Assembly (NCBI RefSeq): GCF_039602135.1
Contig: NZ_CP125942.1
Span: 2,046,001 to 2,110,000 of the forward strand
From: Glutamicibacter sp. B1
GTDB taxonomy: Bacteria > Actinomycetota > Actinomycetes > Actinomycetales > Micrococcaceae
Length of the DNA: 64,000 nt
Direction of reading: 5' to 3'
Shown piece by piece: positions 17,565 to 26,864 of this stretch (within the stretch, counting starts at the first letter, position 1; each line of letters opens with the position of its first letter). Both the position numbers and the translations under genes were made by a program. The notes beneath the pieces were generated by a model, which was given only the letters and a program-made list of their open reading frames with translations, did no database searches and was not told where the DNA came from.

Positions 17565-19076
17565 CTAGAGGGACTTTGGAGTTGAAACATTCTCCGGTGC
17601 CCAAGGGCCAACCTTCTCGCGAGCTGGCATTGGCTTACCGTCAACCAGCTGACCTGCGTCGGCCAGATCGCCGATCTTGTGCACGCGCAGCGAGTTGGTG
17701 GAGCCAGCCTGGCCTGGAGGGGAACCAGCCGCGATGCAGACCAGGTCGTTGATGTCAGCCAAGCCTTCGGAGAGCAAAGCCTCGTCCACCTGGGCGGTCA
17801 TCTTATCGGTGTGATCAGCGTAGGCGACCAAGCGAGCCTGGATGCCCCACATCAGCGTCATGATGTTGTAGGTCTGCTGCAGCGGGGTGAACGCGAGCAC
17901 TGGCTTCTTCGGACGCAGTCGCGACAAACGTCGTGCCGAGTCACCGGACTGGGTGAAAGCCACAATGTACTTCGCGTCGAGCTGATCGGCGATCTCCACC
18001 GCAGCACGGGTGATCGCGCCACCACGGGTCTTAGGCTTCGAGCCCAGACGAGGGATGCGATCCAGACCATGCTCTTCGGTCGAAGCAATGATCCGGGACA
18101 TGGTTTCCACGGTTTCTACTGGGTAGGCACCGACGGAGGTCTCCCCCGAAAGCATGACCGCGTCGGCACCATCAAGCACCGCGTTAGCGCAGTCCGAGGC
18201 TTCAGCACGGGTTGGGGTTGGCGACTCGATCATCGATTCGAGCACCTGGGTGGCAACAATCACTGGCTTAGCCCAGCGGCGAGCCAACTCAACGGCGCGC
18301 TTCTGCACCACTGGAACTTCTTCCAGTGGCAGTTCCACACCAAGGTCACCACGGGCCACCATGATGGCGTCGAACGCGTTGACGATCTCTTCTAGAGCAG
18401 CCACGGCCTGTGGCTTCTCAATCTTGGCGATCACCGGTACGCGGCGACCTTCTTCATCCATGATTTCGTGCACGCGCGAAATATCTTCGGCGTTACGCAC
18501 GAAGGACAGGGCGACCATGTCGATGCCGGCGCGCAGGGCCCAGCGCAGATCGTCCTCATCCTTCTCGCTCAATGCCGGAACGTTCACAGCAACGCCTGGC
18601 AGGTTGATGCCCTTGTTGTTGGACACTTCGCCGCCGACGACGACCTCGGAGTGCACCGAGGTAGCGTCAACCGAAACAGCCTTGAGCTTGACCTTGCCGT
18701 CGTTGACCAGCAGGAAATCCCCTGGCTTCACATCGTTAGGCAGGCCCTTGAAAGTGGTCGAGCACAGATTACGAGTGCCTTCCACGTCATCAATGGTGAT
18801 GGTGAACTCTTCGCCGGCTTCCAGGATGTACTTCGCGTTGTCCTTGAAGCGACCCAAACGGATCTTTGGTCCCTGCAGGTCGGCGAAAATACCTACCGCA
18901 CGGCCGATCTCTGCTGCCGCGTTACGCACATTCGCCAGGGATTGTGCGTGCATGGAGTGGTCTCCATGGCTCATGTTTAAACGGGCTACGTCTACGCCCG
19001 CCTTTAGTACCGCTACAGTGTTTTCATAGCTCGCCAGGGCTGGACCCCAGGTTGCCACAATCTTTGCGCGTCTCAT
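17565..19076 (-). CDS. pyk: Pyruvate kinase
   Basis: Pyruvate kinase converts phosphoenolpyruvate and ADP to pyruvate and ATP in the last step of glycolysis. The 503-residue protein starts with the typical MRRAKIVATWGPALASYENT. It carries VARLNMSHGDHS (substrate and K+ binding), the catalytic-lysine region PVIAKIEKPQA, MVARGDLGVELPLEEVP (Mg2+ and ADP) and TQVLESMIESPTPTRAEASD. The C-terminal allosteric domain (about 355-480) is present. The ATG at 19076 was chosen over upstream in-frame codons because it gives the family N-terminus. It lies 86 nt after gltD on the same strand, so read-through from gltBD is possible. Confidence 0.97.
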   Translation of the reverse strand: MRRAKIVATWGPALASYENTVAVLKAGVDVARLNMSHGDHSMHAQSLANVRNAAAEIGRAVGIFADLQGPKIRLGRFKDNAKYILEAGEEFTITIDDVEGTRNLCSTTFKGLPNDVKPGDFLLVNDGKVKLKAVSVDATSVHSEVVVGGEVSNNKGINLPGVAVNVPALSEKDEDDLRWALRAGIDMVALSFVRNAEDISRVHEIMDEEGRRVPVIAKIEKPQAVAALEEIVNAFDAIMVARGDLGVELPLEEVPVVQKRAVELARRWAKPVIVATQVLESMIESPTPTRAEASDCANAVLDGADAVMLSGETSVGAYPVETVETMSRIIASTEEHGLDRIPRLGSKPKTRGGAITRAAVEIADQLDAKYIVAFTQSGDSARRLSRLRPKKPVLAFTPLQQTYNIMTLMWGIQARLVAYADHTDKMTAQVDEALLSEGLADINDLVCIAAGSPPGQAGSTNSLRVHKIGDLADAGQLVDGKPMPAREKVGPWAPENVSTPKSL

Positions 19077-19162
19077 TCCGTCAGCCAAATGCCTTTCATG
19101 TTCACATAGGCAAAATGCGGCCCACCCAGAAATCGGATGCGCCGCATTCAAGCCTATGACAC

Positions 19163-20632
19163 TCAAATGATGCTGATGGCCCTATCGGTTGGAGCTACCG
19201 GTGCAGGTAGGGTCGTCGAGCCCATGAGGAACTTATCGACCGAGGCAGCGCAAGCGCGACCTTCTGCGATAGCCCACACGATCAGCGACTGTCCCCGACC
19301 GGCGTCTCCGGCGACGAATACCGATTCGGTGTTTGTCATGTAGTAGCCATCTCGGGCGACGTTGCCCCGGTTGTCGAATTCGATACTGACTTGTTCGTCC
19401 AGTCCTGAAATTTCAGGCCCGGTGAACCCGAGGGCAAGCAAAACCAAATCCGCAGTGATGACGCGTTCGGTTCCAGGCTTCGGGAGGCGCTTGCCAGCAA
19501 CAAATTCTGTCTCTGCAACTGTAACACCGATCACCTTGTTCTGCTCAGTTCCCTCACCGTTGACAAAGTTCACAGTCGAGGCAAGGTAGGTGCGTTCGCC
19601 GCCTTCTTCGTGCGAGGACTGCACTTCAAAGAGCACAGGCATCATCGGCCACGGGTGGTTTTCGCTACGTTCGGTGCCCGGCTGTTTGCCGATCGCCAGC
19701 GTCGTGACGCTCGCTGCGCCCTGTCGTAGCGCGGTACCGATGCAGTCCGACCCGGTATCGCCACCACCAAGAATCACCACATGCTTGCCCTTGGCATCGA
19801 TGGTGCGCGTTGCCTTGCTACCAGCGACAACACGGTTGTTTTCAGTGAGGAACTCCATAGCGTGGTGTACGCCATCAAGCTTGTTTCCGGGGACCGGAAG
19901 TTCACGCGGCACGGTGGCACCGGTGGCAACAATCACTGCGTCGTAGTCACGCTGCAACTGCTTCCAGGTGATGTCCTTACCGATCTCGATGCCGGTGCGG
20001 AAGATCGTGCCTTCCTCACGCATCTGGGTCAGGCGACGATCGATAATCTGCTTTTCCAATTTGAAATCTGGAATTCCGAAGCGCAGCAGACCACCAATAG
20101 CCTCATCACGTTCGTACACGGCCACGGTGTGACCGGCGCGCGTCAGTTGCTGGGCGGCTGCCAACCCTGCTGGGCCCGAACCGACGATCGCCACACGGTG
20201 TTCGGTGTGACGTGCTGGTGGCTGTGGGACAAAGTCACCGGCATCCATCAGGTGCCCAGCCAATTCGGCTTCCACCTGCTTGATGGTGACCGCAGGCTGA
20301 TTGATACCCAACACGCAGGATGACTCGCAGGGTGCCGGGCAGAGTTTGCCGGTCAGCTCCGGGAAGTTGTTGGTGGACAGCAACCGAGCAGCCGCATCGT
20401 CCATCCGACCCTTGTAGGTCAGATCGTTGAACTCGGGAATCAGGTTGCCCAAGGGGCAGCCCTGATGGCAGAACGGAATACCGCAGTCCATGCAGCGTGA
20501 AGCCTGCTGTTGTAGGGTGCCGTTCTTCTGGCGTTCGACAACTTCTTTATAGTCCATCAGGCGCACCGGTACTGGGCGCTTGGGTTGGGTGACGCGTTCG
20601 GTCACCTTCAGGAATCCGCGTGGATCAGCCAC
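19163..20632 (-). CDS. gltD: Glutamate synthase (NADPH) small subunit
   Basis: GltD passes electrons from NADPH through FAD and Fe-S clusters to GltB. The 489-residue protein has the N-terminal 4Fe-4S cysteines (CMDCGIPFCHQGCPLGN and CPAPCESSCVLGI), the FAD-binding loop VAIVGSGPAGLAAAQQL (about residue 148) and the NADPH-binding loop HVVILGGGDTGSDCIGTAL. A C-terminal FAD segment ends in VFVAGDAGRGQSLIVWAIAE. Start is GTG at 20632; its Shine-Dalgarno GGAGGTGA sits inside the last gltB codons, and the two genes overlap by 8 nt. This indicates coupled, near-equimolar translation. Confidence 0.97.
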   Translation of the reverse strand: MADPRGFLKVTERVTQPKRPVPVRLMDYKEVVERQKNGTLQQQASRCMDCGIPFCHQGCPLGNLIPEFNDLTYKGRMDDAAARLLSTNNFPELTGKLCPAPCESSCVLGINQPAVTIKQVEAELAGHLMDAGDFVPQPPARHTEHRVAIVGSGPAGLAAAQQLTRAGHTVAVYERDEAIGGLLRFGIPDFKLEKQIIDRRLTQMREEGTIFRTGIEIGKDITWKQLQRDYDAVIVATGATVPRELPVPGNKLDGVHHAMEFLTENNRVVAGSKATRTIDAKGKHVVILGGGDTGSDCIGTALRQGAASVTTLAIGKQPGTERSENHPWPMMPVLFEVQSSHEEGGERTYLASTVNFVNGEGTEQNKVIGVTVAETEFVAGKRLPKPGTERVITADLVLLALGFTGPEISGLDEQVSIEFDNRGNVARDGYYMTNTESVFVAGDAGRGQSLIVWAIAEGRACAASVDKFLMGSTTLPAPVAPTDRAISII

Positions 20633-23600
20633 GGGTCACCTCCAAAATTTTGTTCCATACCTGTGGCGAATCAGGGTTTTCACCGTTGGCTTGTGCATCA
20701 CTGCGGACCTGCTGCACGGCAGCGAAGTCGCGTGGGGTAATGCTGGTGATGCGGCTGCGGGTCTCTTCCCAATTCAGCACCAGGCGCTGTGCCAGAGGCG
20801 AGGCGGTCTGTGCAATGTGCTCGGTGAGCAGTGCGTGGATGCGTTCGGCTTCCTCATCGGTGATCTCGGTGATCAACAGGTCGCCCTGGCTGGCCGCCAA
20901 TGGGTTGAGCTTGGCTTCATCGAAGTCCAGCACCCAGGCGACACCACCGGAGAACCCGGCGCCGAAGTTGCGTCCGGTCTGACCCAAGATGAGTACCTCA
21001 CCGCCGGTCATGTATTCACAACCGTGTTCGCCGATGCCTTCGGTGATGATGGTCGCCCCGGAGTTACGCACAGCGAAGCGTTCGCCGACCATACCGTTGA
21101 TGAACATCGAACCGCTGGTGGCGCCATAGCCCACCACGTTGCCGGCGATCACTTGCTCTTCCGGCGCAGACAGGGTGCTGGTCGGAGGATGGATGACGAT
21201 CTTGCCGCCAGACAGGCCCTTGCCGACATAGTCGTTGGCGTCGCCATCCAGCGACAGGGTTACACCAGCTGGCAGGAAGGCACCGAGCGACTGACCGGCA
21301 CGCCCGGAAAGGTTCACCGTGATGGTGTCTTCATCCAGGGTCTCCAGCCCGAAGGTCTTGGTGACGTGGTGGCCCAGCAGCGTGCCCACCGAACGGTCGG
21401 TGTTCACAATTGGCGCGTCGATGCTCACGCCGATGCGATCGGACAAGGCGGGAGCTGCCGCGGCCAGCAAGCGCTGATCCAGGTGGGACTCCAAACCGTG
21501 ATCCTGCGAGATCCGGCGTCGACGCGCGGCAACTTCCACCGCTGGCTCATGGGTGATCGCAGCAAGAGCCAAGCCCGTCACCTTCTGATGGGCGCCGAGC
21601 TGTTCGGTATCGGTGTCCAGCAGTTCGACGCGGCCGATCACTTCATCCAGCGTGCGAGCACCCAGGGAGGCGAGCAACTCACGGACTTCTTCGGCGATGA
21701 ACTCGAAGAAGTTCACCACAAACTCGGCCTTGCCGCTGAAGCGTTCACGCAGGACTGGGTTCTGCGTGGCCACACCCACCGGGCAGGTGTCCAGGTGGCA
21801 CACGCGCATCATGATGCAGCCAGAAACCACCAGCGGTGCGGTCGCGAAACCGAATTCTTCGGCACCCAGCAGGGCGCCGATCAAAACGTCGCGGCCGGTC
21901 TTGAGCTGGCCGTCGACCTGCACGGTCACGCGGTCACGCAAACCATTGAGGATCAGCGTCTGCTGTGCCTCGGCCAGACCGAGTTCCCACGGGGTGCCGG
22001 CATGCTTCAGCGAGTTCATCGGCGAAGCACCGGTACCACCGTCGTGCCCTGAAATCAGGACCACATCGGCCTTGGCCTTGGCCACACCGGCGGCCACGGT
22101 ACCAATTCCGGACTCCGAAACCAGCTTCACGTGCACACGGGCCGATGGATTGGAGCACTTGGCGTCGTGAATCAGCTGAGCCAAGTCCTCGATCGAGTAA
22201 ATATCGTGGTGTGGTGGCGGGGAAATTAGCCCAACGCCCGGGGTGGAGTGGCGGGTTTTCGCGATCCAGGGGTAGAGCTTCTGGCTCATCAGCTGGCCGC
22301 CCTCGCCGGGCTTTGCACCCTGAGCCATCTTGATCTGGATGTCCTCGGCGTTGGACAGGTACAAGCTGGTCACACCAAAACGGCCCGAGGCGATCTGCTT
22401 GACCGCACTGCGACGCTCGGGGTCCAGCAGGCGCTCTGGATCCTCGCCACCTTCACCGGTGTTGGACTTACCGCCCAGCCGGTTCATGGCGATCGCCAGG
22501 GTCTCATGGGCCTCGGCGGAGATCGAACCGTAGCTCATAGCACCGGTGGCGAAGCGCTTGACGATCTCGGACACCGGCTCAACCTCATCGATGTCGATCG
22601 GGGTGATGCCTTCGGTCTTGAACTTCAGCAGGCCACGCAGGGTCTTGAGTTCAGCGGCCTGATCGTCCACTGCCTTGGTGTACTCCTTGAACACGTCGTA
22701 GCGACGGGTGCGGGTGGAGTGCTGCAGGCGGAAGACGGTCTGTGGGTCAAAGAGGTGCGGAGGGCCTTCGCGGCGCCACTGGTACTCGCCGCCGACTTCG
22801 AGCTCGTTGGCTTGCGAGGAGCCGTCGATCTCTGGGTAGGCGCGGGCGTGACGGGCAGCAGCTTCGGCCGCCACCACGTCAAGTTCGATCCCGGAGAGCT
22901 TGGTGGTGGTCCCGGTGAAGTACTGATCGACCACGCGCTGAGACAGGCCGACCGCTTCAAAGGTCTGCGCACCGCAGTAGCTGGAGACCGTGGAGATGCC
23001 CATTTTGGACATGATCTTCAGTACGCCCTTGCCCAGGGCCTTGATCAGGTTCGAGTTGGCGGTGGCACCATCGATGCCGGGCAGTTCGCCCTCTTCAGCC
23101 ATCTGCTCCACCGATTCCAACGCCAGGTACGGGTTGATGGCGGCAGCGCCGTAGCCGATGAGCAGCGCGATGTGGTGCACTTCGCGGGCGTCACCGGACT
23201 CGATGATCAGCGAAGCACGGGTGCGGTTCGAGCTCTTGAGCAGGTGGTGGTGCACCGCGGAAGTCAGCAACAAGGAAGGGATCGGAGCCCAGGCTGCCGA
23301 AGAATCACGATCGGAGAGCACAATGTAGCGCACCCCACGGTTCACTGCAGCGGAGACCTTCTCACAAATTTCTTGCAGGCGGGCGCGCAGCTCGGATTCG
23401 CCACCGGCCGGACGATACAGCCCACGGACCTTCAGCGAAAGCTTTGATCCGGCAGCATCGCGCAGGTTCACGATCTTGGCCAGCTGGTCATTGGTCAGCA
23501 CCGGGTAATCCAGTGCGATCTGCGACTGTGGCACCTTATCCAGGCTCAGCAGGTTACCGTCCGGGCCAATGGTGGTGCGCATCGAGGTGACCAGCTCTTC

Positions 23601-25244
23601 GCGGATGGCATCCAAGGGTGGATTGGTGACCTGGGCGAAGGACTGGGTGAAGTAGTCAAAGAGCAGGCGTGCACGATCGGCCAAGGCGGCGATCGGGGTA
23701 TCGGTACCCATGGCTGCCAGGGGCTCGGCACCGGTGGAAGCCATCGGCGCCAGCAGGATGCGCAGCTCTTCGGTGGTGTAGCCGAAGGTCAGCTGACGCA
23801 GCAGCACGGAGGCCGAGTTGTGGCGCACATGCTCCAGGTCTGGGAAGTCGGCCAGGGTCTTCAGATTCTGTGAGACCCATTCGCGCCATGGCTTTGCGGC
23901 GGCAACTTCGGCCTTAATTTCGCTGTCTTCAACGATGCGGCCGGCGTTCAGGTCAACGGCGAACATTTTGCCCGGAGCCACACGGCCCTTGGAGACAATG
24001 TGCTCCTCGTCGACGTCGATCACGCCGACTTCACTGGCCAGCACGACCAGGTCGTCATCGGTAACCCACCAACGTGCCGGGCGCAGACCATTACGGTCCA
24101 GCACCGCACCGGCCATTTGACCGTCGGTGAAGCACACGGCAGCCGGCCCGTCCCATGGTTCGATGAGCATCGAGTGGTACTGGTAGAAGGCGCGCAGGTC
24201 CGCATCCATCTGCGTGTCGTTTTCCCACGGCTGCGGGATCATCATCATGATCGCTTCGGTGACGTTGCGCCCGGAAAGCATGAGCATTTCGGCGACCTCA
24301 TCGAAGCTGGCCGAGTCTGAAGCACCGGCGGTGCAGATCGGGAACAGCTCTTCCGGTACTTCACCAAGCAGCGTGGAGTCCAAGGTGGACTGGCGGGCGC
24401 GCATCCAGTTGCGGTTGCCCTTGACCGTGTTGATCTCACCGTTGTGGGCGATGGTGCGGAAGGGCTGGGCCAGCGGCCACGACGGGAAGGTGTTAGTGGA
24501 GAAGCGGGAGTGCACGATCGCGCAACGGCTAGCGAAGCTGGCCTGGGACAGATCTGGGTAGAACGGTTCGAGCTGCGCGGTGGAAACCATGCCCTTGTAG
24601 ACGATGGACTGTGCGGAGAAGGAGGCGAAGTAGACGCCCATCTTATTGTGCGCGCGACGGCGGATACGCCAGGCTGCTGCGTCGAGTTCACGGCTGCTCA
24701 ACGCCGGAGCACCGGTCGGGCCGGCGACAAAGAATTGGGTGATGTACGGCATGACCTTGCGTGCCGAAGCACCCAGGACCGAGGCGTCGACGGGAACTTC
24801 GCGCCAGCCGAGGACTGAGAGGTTTTCTTCGGCGGCGAGGTTCTCAAGTTCTGCCTTGGCAAAGTCGCGCTCTTTGGACTGCGCGGGCAAGAAGCCCATA
24901 CCCACGGCGTAGGATCCGGCCGCTGGGAGGGGGAAGTTGGTGGCACTGCGCAAGAATGCGTCGGGCATGTGTAGCAGGATGCCTGCACCGTCGCCGGTGC
25001 CTTCGTCAGCGCCGATGGCACCGCGGTGTTCCAGACGGCGCAAGGCGGTCAGGGCGTGCAAGACAATCTCGTGGCTGGATTCATTCTTCAGGGACGCAAT
25101 CATTGCCAGACCGCAGGCGTCTTTCTCCGCCGCTGGATCATACAGCCCCCGCGCGCTAGGTAGCGCAGCGAAGCGGGTGTAGGGCGAGGCAACGTCCTCG
25201 CCATAACCTGGCGAGGCGTTCATTTGGACTCCGGTCATGCTCAT
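20625..25244 (-). CDS. gltB: Glutamate synthase (NADPH) large subunit
   Basis: GltB makes two glutamates from glutamine and 2-oxoglutarate. The 1539-residue protein has an N-terminal class II glutamine amidotransferase whose nucleophile follows a propeptide (KDACGLAMIASL, about Cys43). The central domain and the FMN-binding synthase domain (SNTGEGGEDPERL) follow. The 3Fe-4S cysteines are CIMMRVCHLDTCPVGVATQN, and a C-terminal GXGXG beta-helix domain closes the protein. The ATG at 25244 has AAAGG 8 nt upstream and gives the usual length. The frame is open 55 codons further upstream to another ATG (25409) with its own Shine-Dalgarno; see findings. It forms an operon with gltD. Confidence 0.97.
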   Translation of the reverse strand: MSMTGVQMNASPGYGEDVASPYTRFAALPSARGLYDPAAEKDACGLAMIASLKNESSHEIVLHALTALRRLEHRGAIGADEGTGDGAGILLHMPDAFLRSATNFPLPAAGSYAVGMGFLPAQSKERDFAKAELENLAAEENLSVLGWREVPVDASVLGASARKVMPYITQFFVAGPTGAPALSSRELDAAAWRIRRRAHNKMGVYFASFSAQSIVYKGMVSTAQLEPFYPDLSQASFASRCAIVHSRFSTNTFPSWPLAQPFRTIAHNGEINTVKGNRNWMRARQSTLDSTLLGEVPEELFPICTAGASDSASFDEVAEMLMLSGRNVTEAIMMMIPQPWENDTQMDADLRAFYQYHSMLIEPWDGPAAVCFTDGQMAGAVLDRNGLRPARWWVTDDDLVVLASEVGVIDVDEEHIVSKGRVAPGKMFAVDLNAGRIVEDSEIKAEVAAAKPWREWVSQNLKTLADFPDLEHVRHNSASVLLRQLTFGYTTEELRILLAPMASTGAEPLAAMGTDTPIAALADRARLLFDYFTQSFAQVTNPPLDAIREELVTSMRTTIGPDGNLLSLDKVPQSQIALDYPVLTNDQLAKIVNLRDAAGSKLSLKVRGLYRPAGGESELRARLQEICEKVSAAVNRGVRYIVLSDRDSSAAWAPIPSLLLTSAVHHHLLKSSNRTRASLIIESGDAREVHHIALLIGYGAAAINPYLALESVEQMAEEGELPGIDGATANSNLIKALGKGVLKIMSKMGISTVSSYCGAQTFEAVGLSQRVVDQYFTGTTTKLSGIELDVVAAEAAARHARAYPEIDGSSQANELEVGGEYQWRREGPPHLFDPQTVFRLQHSTRTRRYDVFKEYTKAVDDQAAELKTLRGLLKFKTEGITPIDIDEVEPVSEIVKRFATGAMSYGSISAEAHETLAIAMNRLGGKSNTGEGGEDPERLLDPERRSAVKQIASGRFGVTSLYLSNAEDIQIKMAQGAKPGEGGQLMSQKLYPWIAKTRHSTPGVGLISPPPHHDIYSIEDLAQLIHDAKCSNPSARVHVKLVSESGIGTVAAGVAKAKADVVLISGHDGGTGASPMNSLKHAGTPWELGLAEAQQTLILNGLRDRVTVQVDGQLKTGRDVLIGALLGAEEFGFATAPLVVSGCIMMRVCHLDTCPVGVATQNPVLRERFSGKAEFVVNFFEFIAEEVRELLASLGARTLDEVIGRVELLDTDTEQLGAHQKVTGLALAAITHEPAVEVAARRRRISQDHGLESHLDQRLLAAAAPALSDRIGVSIDAPIVNTDRSVGTLLGHHVTKTFGLETLDEDTITVNLSGRAGQSLGAFLPAGVTLSLDGDANDYVGKGLSGGKIVIHPPTSTLSAPEEQVIAGNVVGYGATSGSMFINGMVGERFAVRNSGATIITEGIGEHGCEYMTGGEVLILGQTGRNFGAGFSGGVAWVLDFDEAKLNPLAASQGDLLITEITDEEAERIHALLTEHIAQTASPLAQRLVLNWEETRSRITSITPRDFAAVQQVRSDAQANGENPDSPQVWNKILEVTRG

Positions 25245-25593
25245 GAGCGTGCCTTTCTGTGGTTCATGCAGGATCGGCGCGCCAGGCCCTTGGGCTATGA
25301 GGATATGTCCTGCAAGGGCGAAAGGCCGCCTAGATGTTTCATCGAACTGAAACTTTTCGACAGTGCTAAGCGGGGTGTGCCTGCGTATCGAGGTTCCGGG
25401 GACGAACATTTCCCACCTCGTTGTGGTGCTGCATCGCAGGGCGCACTCCAGGGGTTGAGTGGTCCATCACGATGCCAACACCACACGTTACGCAAAATAT
25501 GTTTCTTCGGTGCGACCGTTTGTGTTTCGGGAATGTTAAAAGCAGGGCCTAGATCACAGGCTCTCCACCCCCTGCCCGCGACTGAAATCCTGA

Positions 25594-25618
25594 AAAACCG
25601 GTTTTGCCTACCGGTTTT
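25594..25618 (-). terminator. Terminator between lgt and gltB
   Basis: AAAACCGGT and ACCGGTTTT form a 9-bp perfect stem with a 7-nt loop. On the minus strand it runs into TTTTT followed by CAGG. It would stop transcripts from the trp-lgt operon before the gltB promoter. Confidence 0.7.
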
Positions 25619-25765
25619 GGCTGACTCTAATGTTTCGAGCATGTTGCGCAGACTTCTCACTGGGTAGCCGAAAATTTTTTGGATTTTTCTCCAAGTTTCG
25701 CCACACTTCGCCGATGGCACGTCATGAAAGCCAGGCGCCTGCCCCACAACTCGGGGTTAAACGGA

Positions 25766-25799
25766 CGTGGCCGACAAGTGTGCATACTTGTCGGCCACG
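25766..25799 (-). terminator. 14-bp perfect hairpin directly after lgt
   Basis: CGTGGCCGACAAGT and ACTTGTCGGCCACG pair perfectly around GTGCAT, 49 nt after the lgt stop. The T-run on the minus strand is poor (TCCGTTTAACC). It could be a terminator or an mRNA 3'-end stabiliser. Confidence 0.6.
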
Positions 25800-25847
25800 G
25801 CCTGGTGCGCTTACTGCACGGAGTCTTGAACCCTGTGGTAGGCAGCG

Positions 25848-26864
25848 TTATTCGGTTTTCTTGATTGGCCCATCTGGCGTATCTGGCTTCTGCGGCTTCT
25901 GCTCGTGCGAGGCCTGATCAGCTTCTTCACCATCGACTGCCTGTTCCCCGGTAGCGACCGGAACTGGCTGGCGCCCGGGCAGGAAGAACGGATCGGCGCT
26001 ATCGCCTCGGGTTCGCTTAAGCACGATGATCAACGCGATCACACCGGCGACGGCCACGGCGATCGCCAACCACTGGTGCACCCGCAGACCCACGGGTCCG
26101 ATATTGATGATCTCCGCTGGATCCAGACGCAGGGATTCGGTGAAGGTGCGACCAATGCCGTACCAAATCATGTAGCAGCAGAACAAGGCACCGCGACGAA
26201 GTTTGAACTTACGATCGAGCCCGATCAACACCAGTGCGCCCAGTACGTTCCACAAGGATTCGTAGAGGAAGGTCGGGTGAAAGAGCGTATCCGCCGGCAG
26301 TCCTGCCGGGAAGTTGTAGCTGTTCGGGTCAATTTCCAGACCCCAGGGCAAGGTGGTCGGCGCCCCAAAAAGTTCTTGGTTGAACCAGTTACCCCAACGC
26401 CCCAGCGCTTGAGCCAGCAAGAGTCCCGGGACGGCGGCATCGGCAAAGGCCGAGAGCCGCACTCCGGCCTTACGCGCACCAATCCAGGCCCCGAGGGAAC
26501 CTAAGGCGACCGCACCCATAATGCCCAATCCGCCCAGCCAGAGCTGCGGGATCTCTGCCCAGTGGGCCTGCTGCCCACCCAGACCGAAGTAGTACATCGG
26601 GTCGGTGATCAGCACGTGGTACAGCCGACCGCCGACGATGCCAAAAGGAATCGCCCAGATCGCAATATCCCACAGCATGTCCGAATTACCGCCACGGGCC
26701 TGCATGCGCTTATTGGTTAACCAGAGCGCAACCAGAATTCCGGCCAGAATGCACAGCGCATAGGCGTGGATGGTCAGCGGTCCAATACTGAACTTGGAGA
26801 ACTCGGTAGGCGGTGAAGGGATCGAGGCAGGCACGGCCAAGGCCAGCTGGGAAAGGCTAGGCAT
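25848..26864 (-). CDS. lgt: Prolipoprotein diacylglyceryl transferase (Lgt)
   Basis: Lgt transfers diacylglycerol from phosphatidylglycerol to the lipobox cysteine of prolipoproteins in the cytoplasmic membrane. The 338-residue protein has seven hydrophobic segments and the Lgt signature ALGRWGNWFNQELFGAPTTL. It also has HPTFLYESLWNVLGA and the essential Arg region (GGRLYHVLITDP). The last 50 residues form a charged Pro/Glu/Lys-rich cytoplasmic tail, usual for Actinobacteria. Its ATG overlaps the trpA stop (TAATG), so it is the last gene of the trp operon. The window itself encodes lipoprotein substrates (34038 and 63631). Confidence 0.97.
   Translation of the reverse strand: MPSLSQLALAVPASIPSPPTEFSKFSIGPLTIHAYALCILAGILVALWLTNKRMQARGGNSDMLWDIAIWAIPFGIVGGRLYHVLITDPMYYFGLGGQQAHWAEIPQLWLGGLGIMGAVALGSLGAWIGARKAGVRLSAFADAAVPGLLLAQALGRWGNWFNQELFGAPTTLPWGLEIDPNSYNFPAGLPADTLFHPTFLYESLWNVLGALVLIGLDRKFKLRRGALFCCYMIWYGIGRTFTESLRLDPAEIINIGPVGLRVHQWLAIAVAVAGVIALIIVLKRTRGDSADPFFLPGRQPVPVATGEQAVDGEEADQASHEQKPQKPDTPDGPIKKTE

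Larger units (their letters stand above)
25245..25847. other. 603-nt intergenic region between gltB and lgt
   Basis: This region has no independent gene that I can support. On the minus strand it holds, in transcription order, two hairpins after lgt (25766-25799 and 25594-25618), an AT-rich stretch around 25490-25545 that probably contains the gltB promoter, and an in-frame open extension of gltB beginning with ATG 25409. A GlnR-like arrangement of GAAAC/GTAAC near 25490-25535 has wrong spacing and is not accepted. Confidence 0.6.

Noticed and set aside
20580..23447. Two long plus-strand open frames (490 and 399 codons) over gltD/gltB
   Set aside because: They are antisense to fully conserved gltBD, and their composition is that of a shadow frame.
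25490..25540. GlnR-like GAAAC/GTAAC elements upstream of gltB
   Set aside because: The spacings between the boxes do not follow the 11-nt period of GlnR sites.
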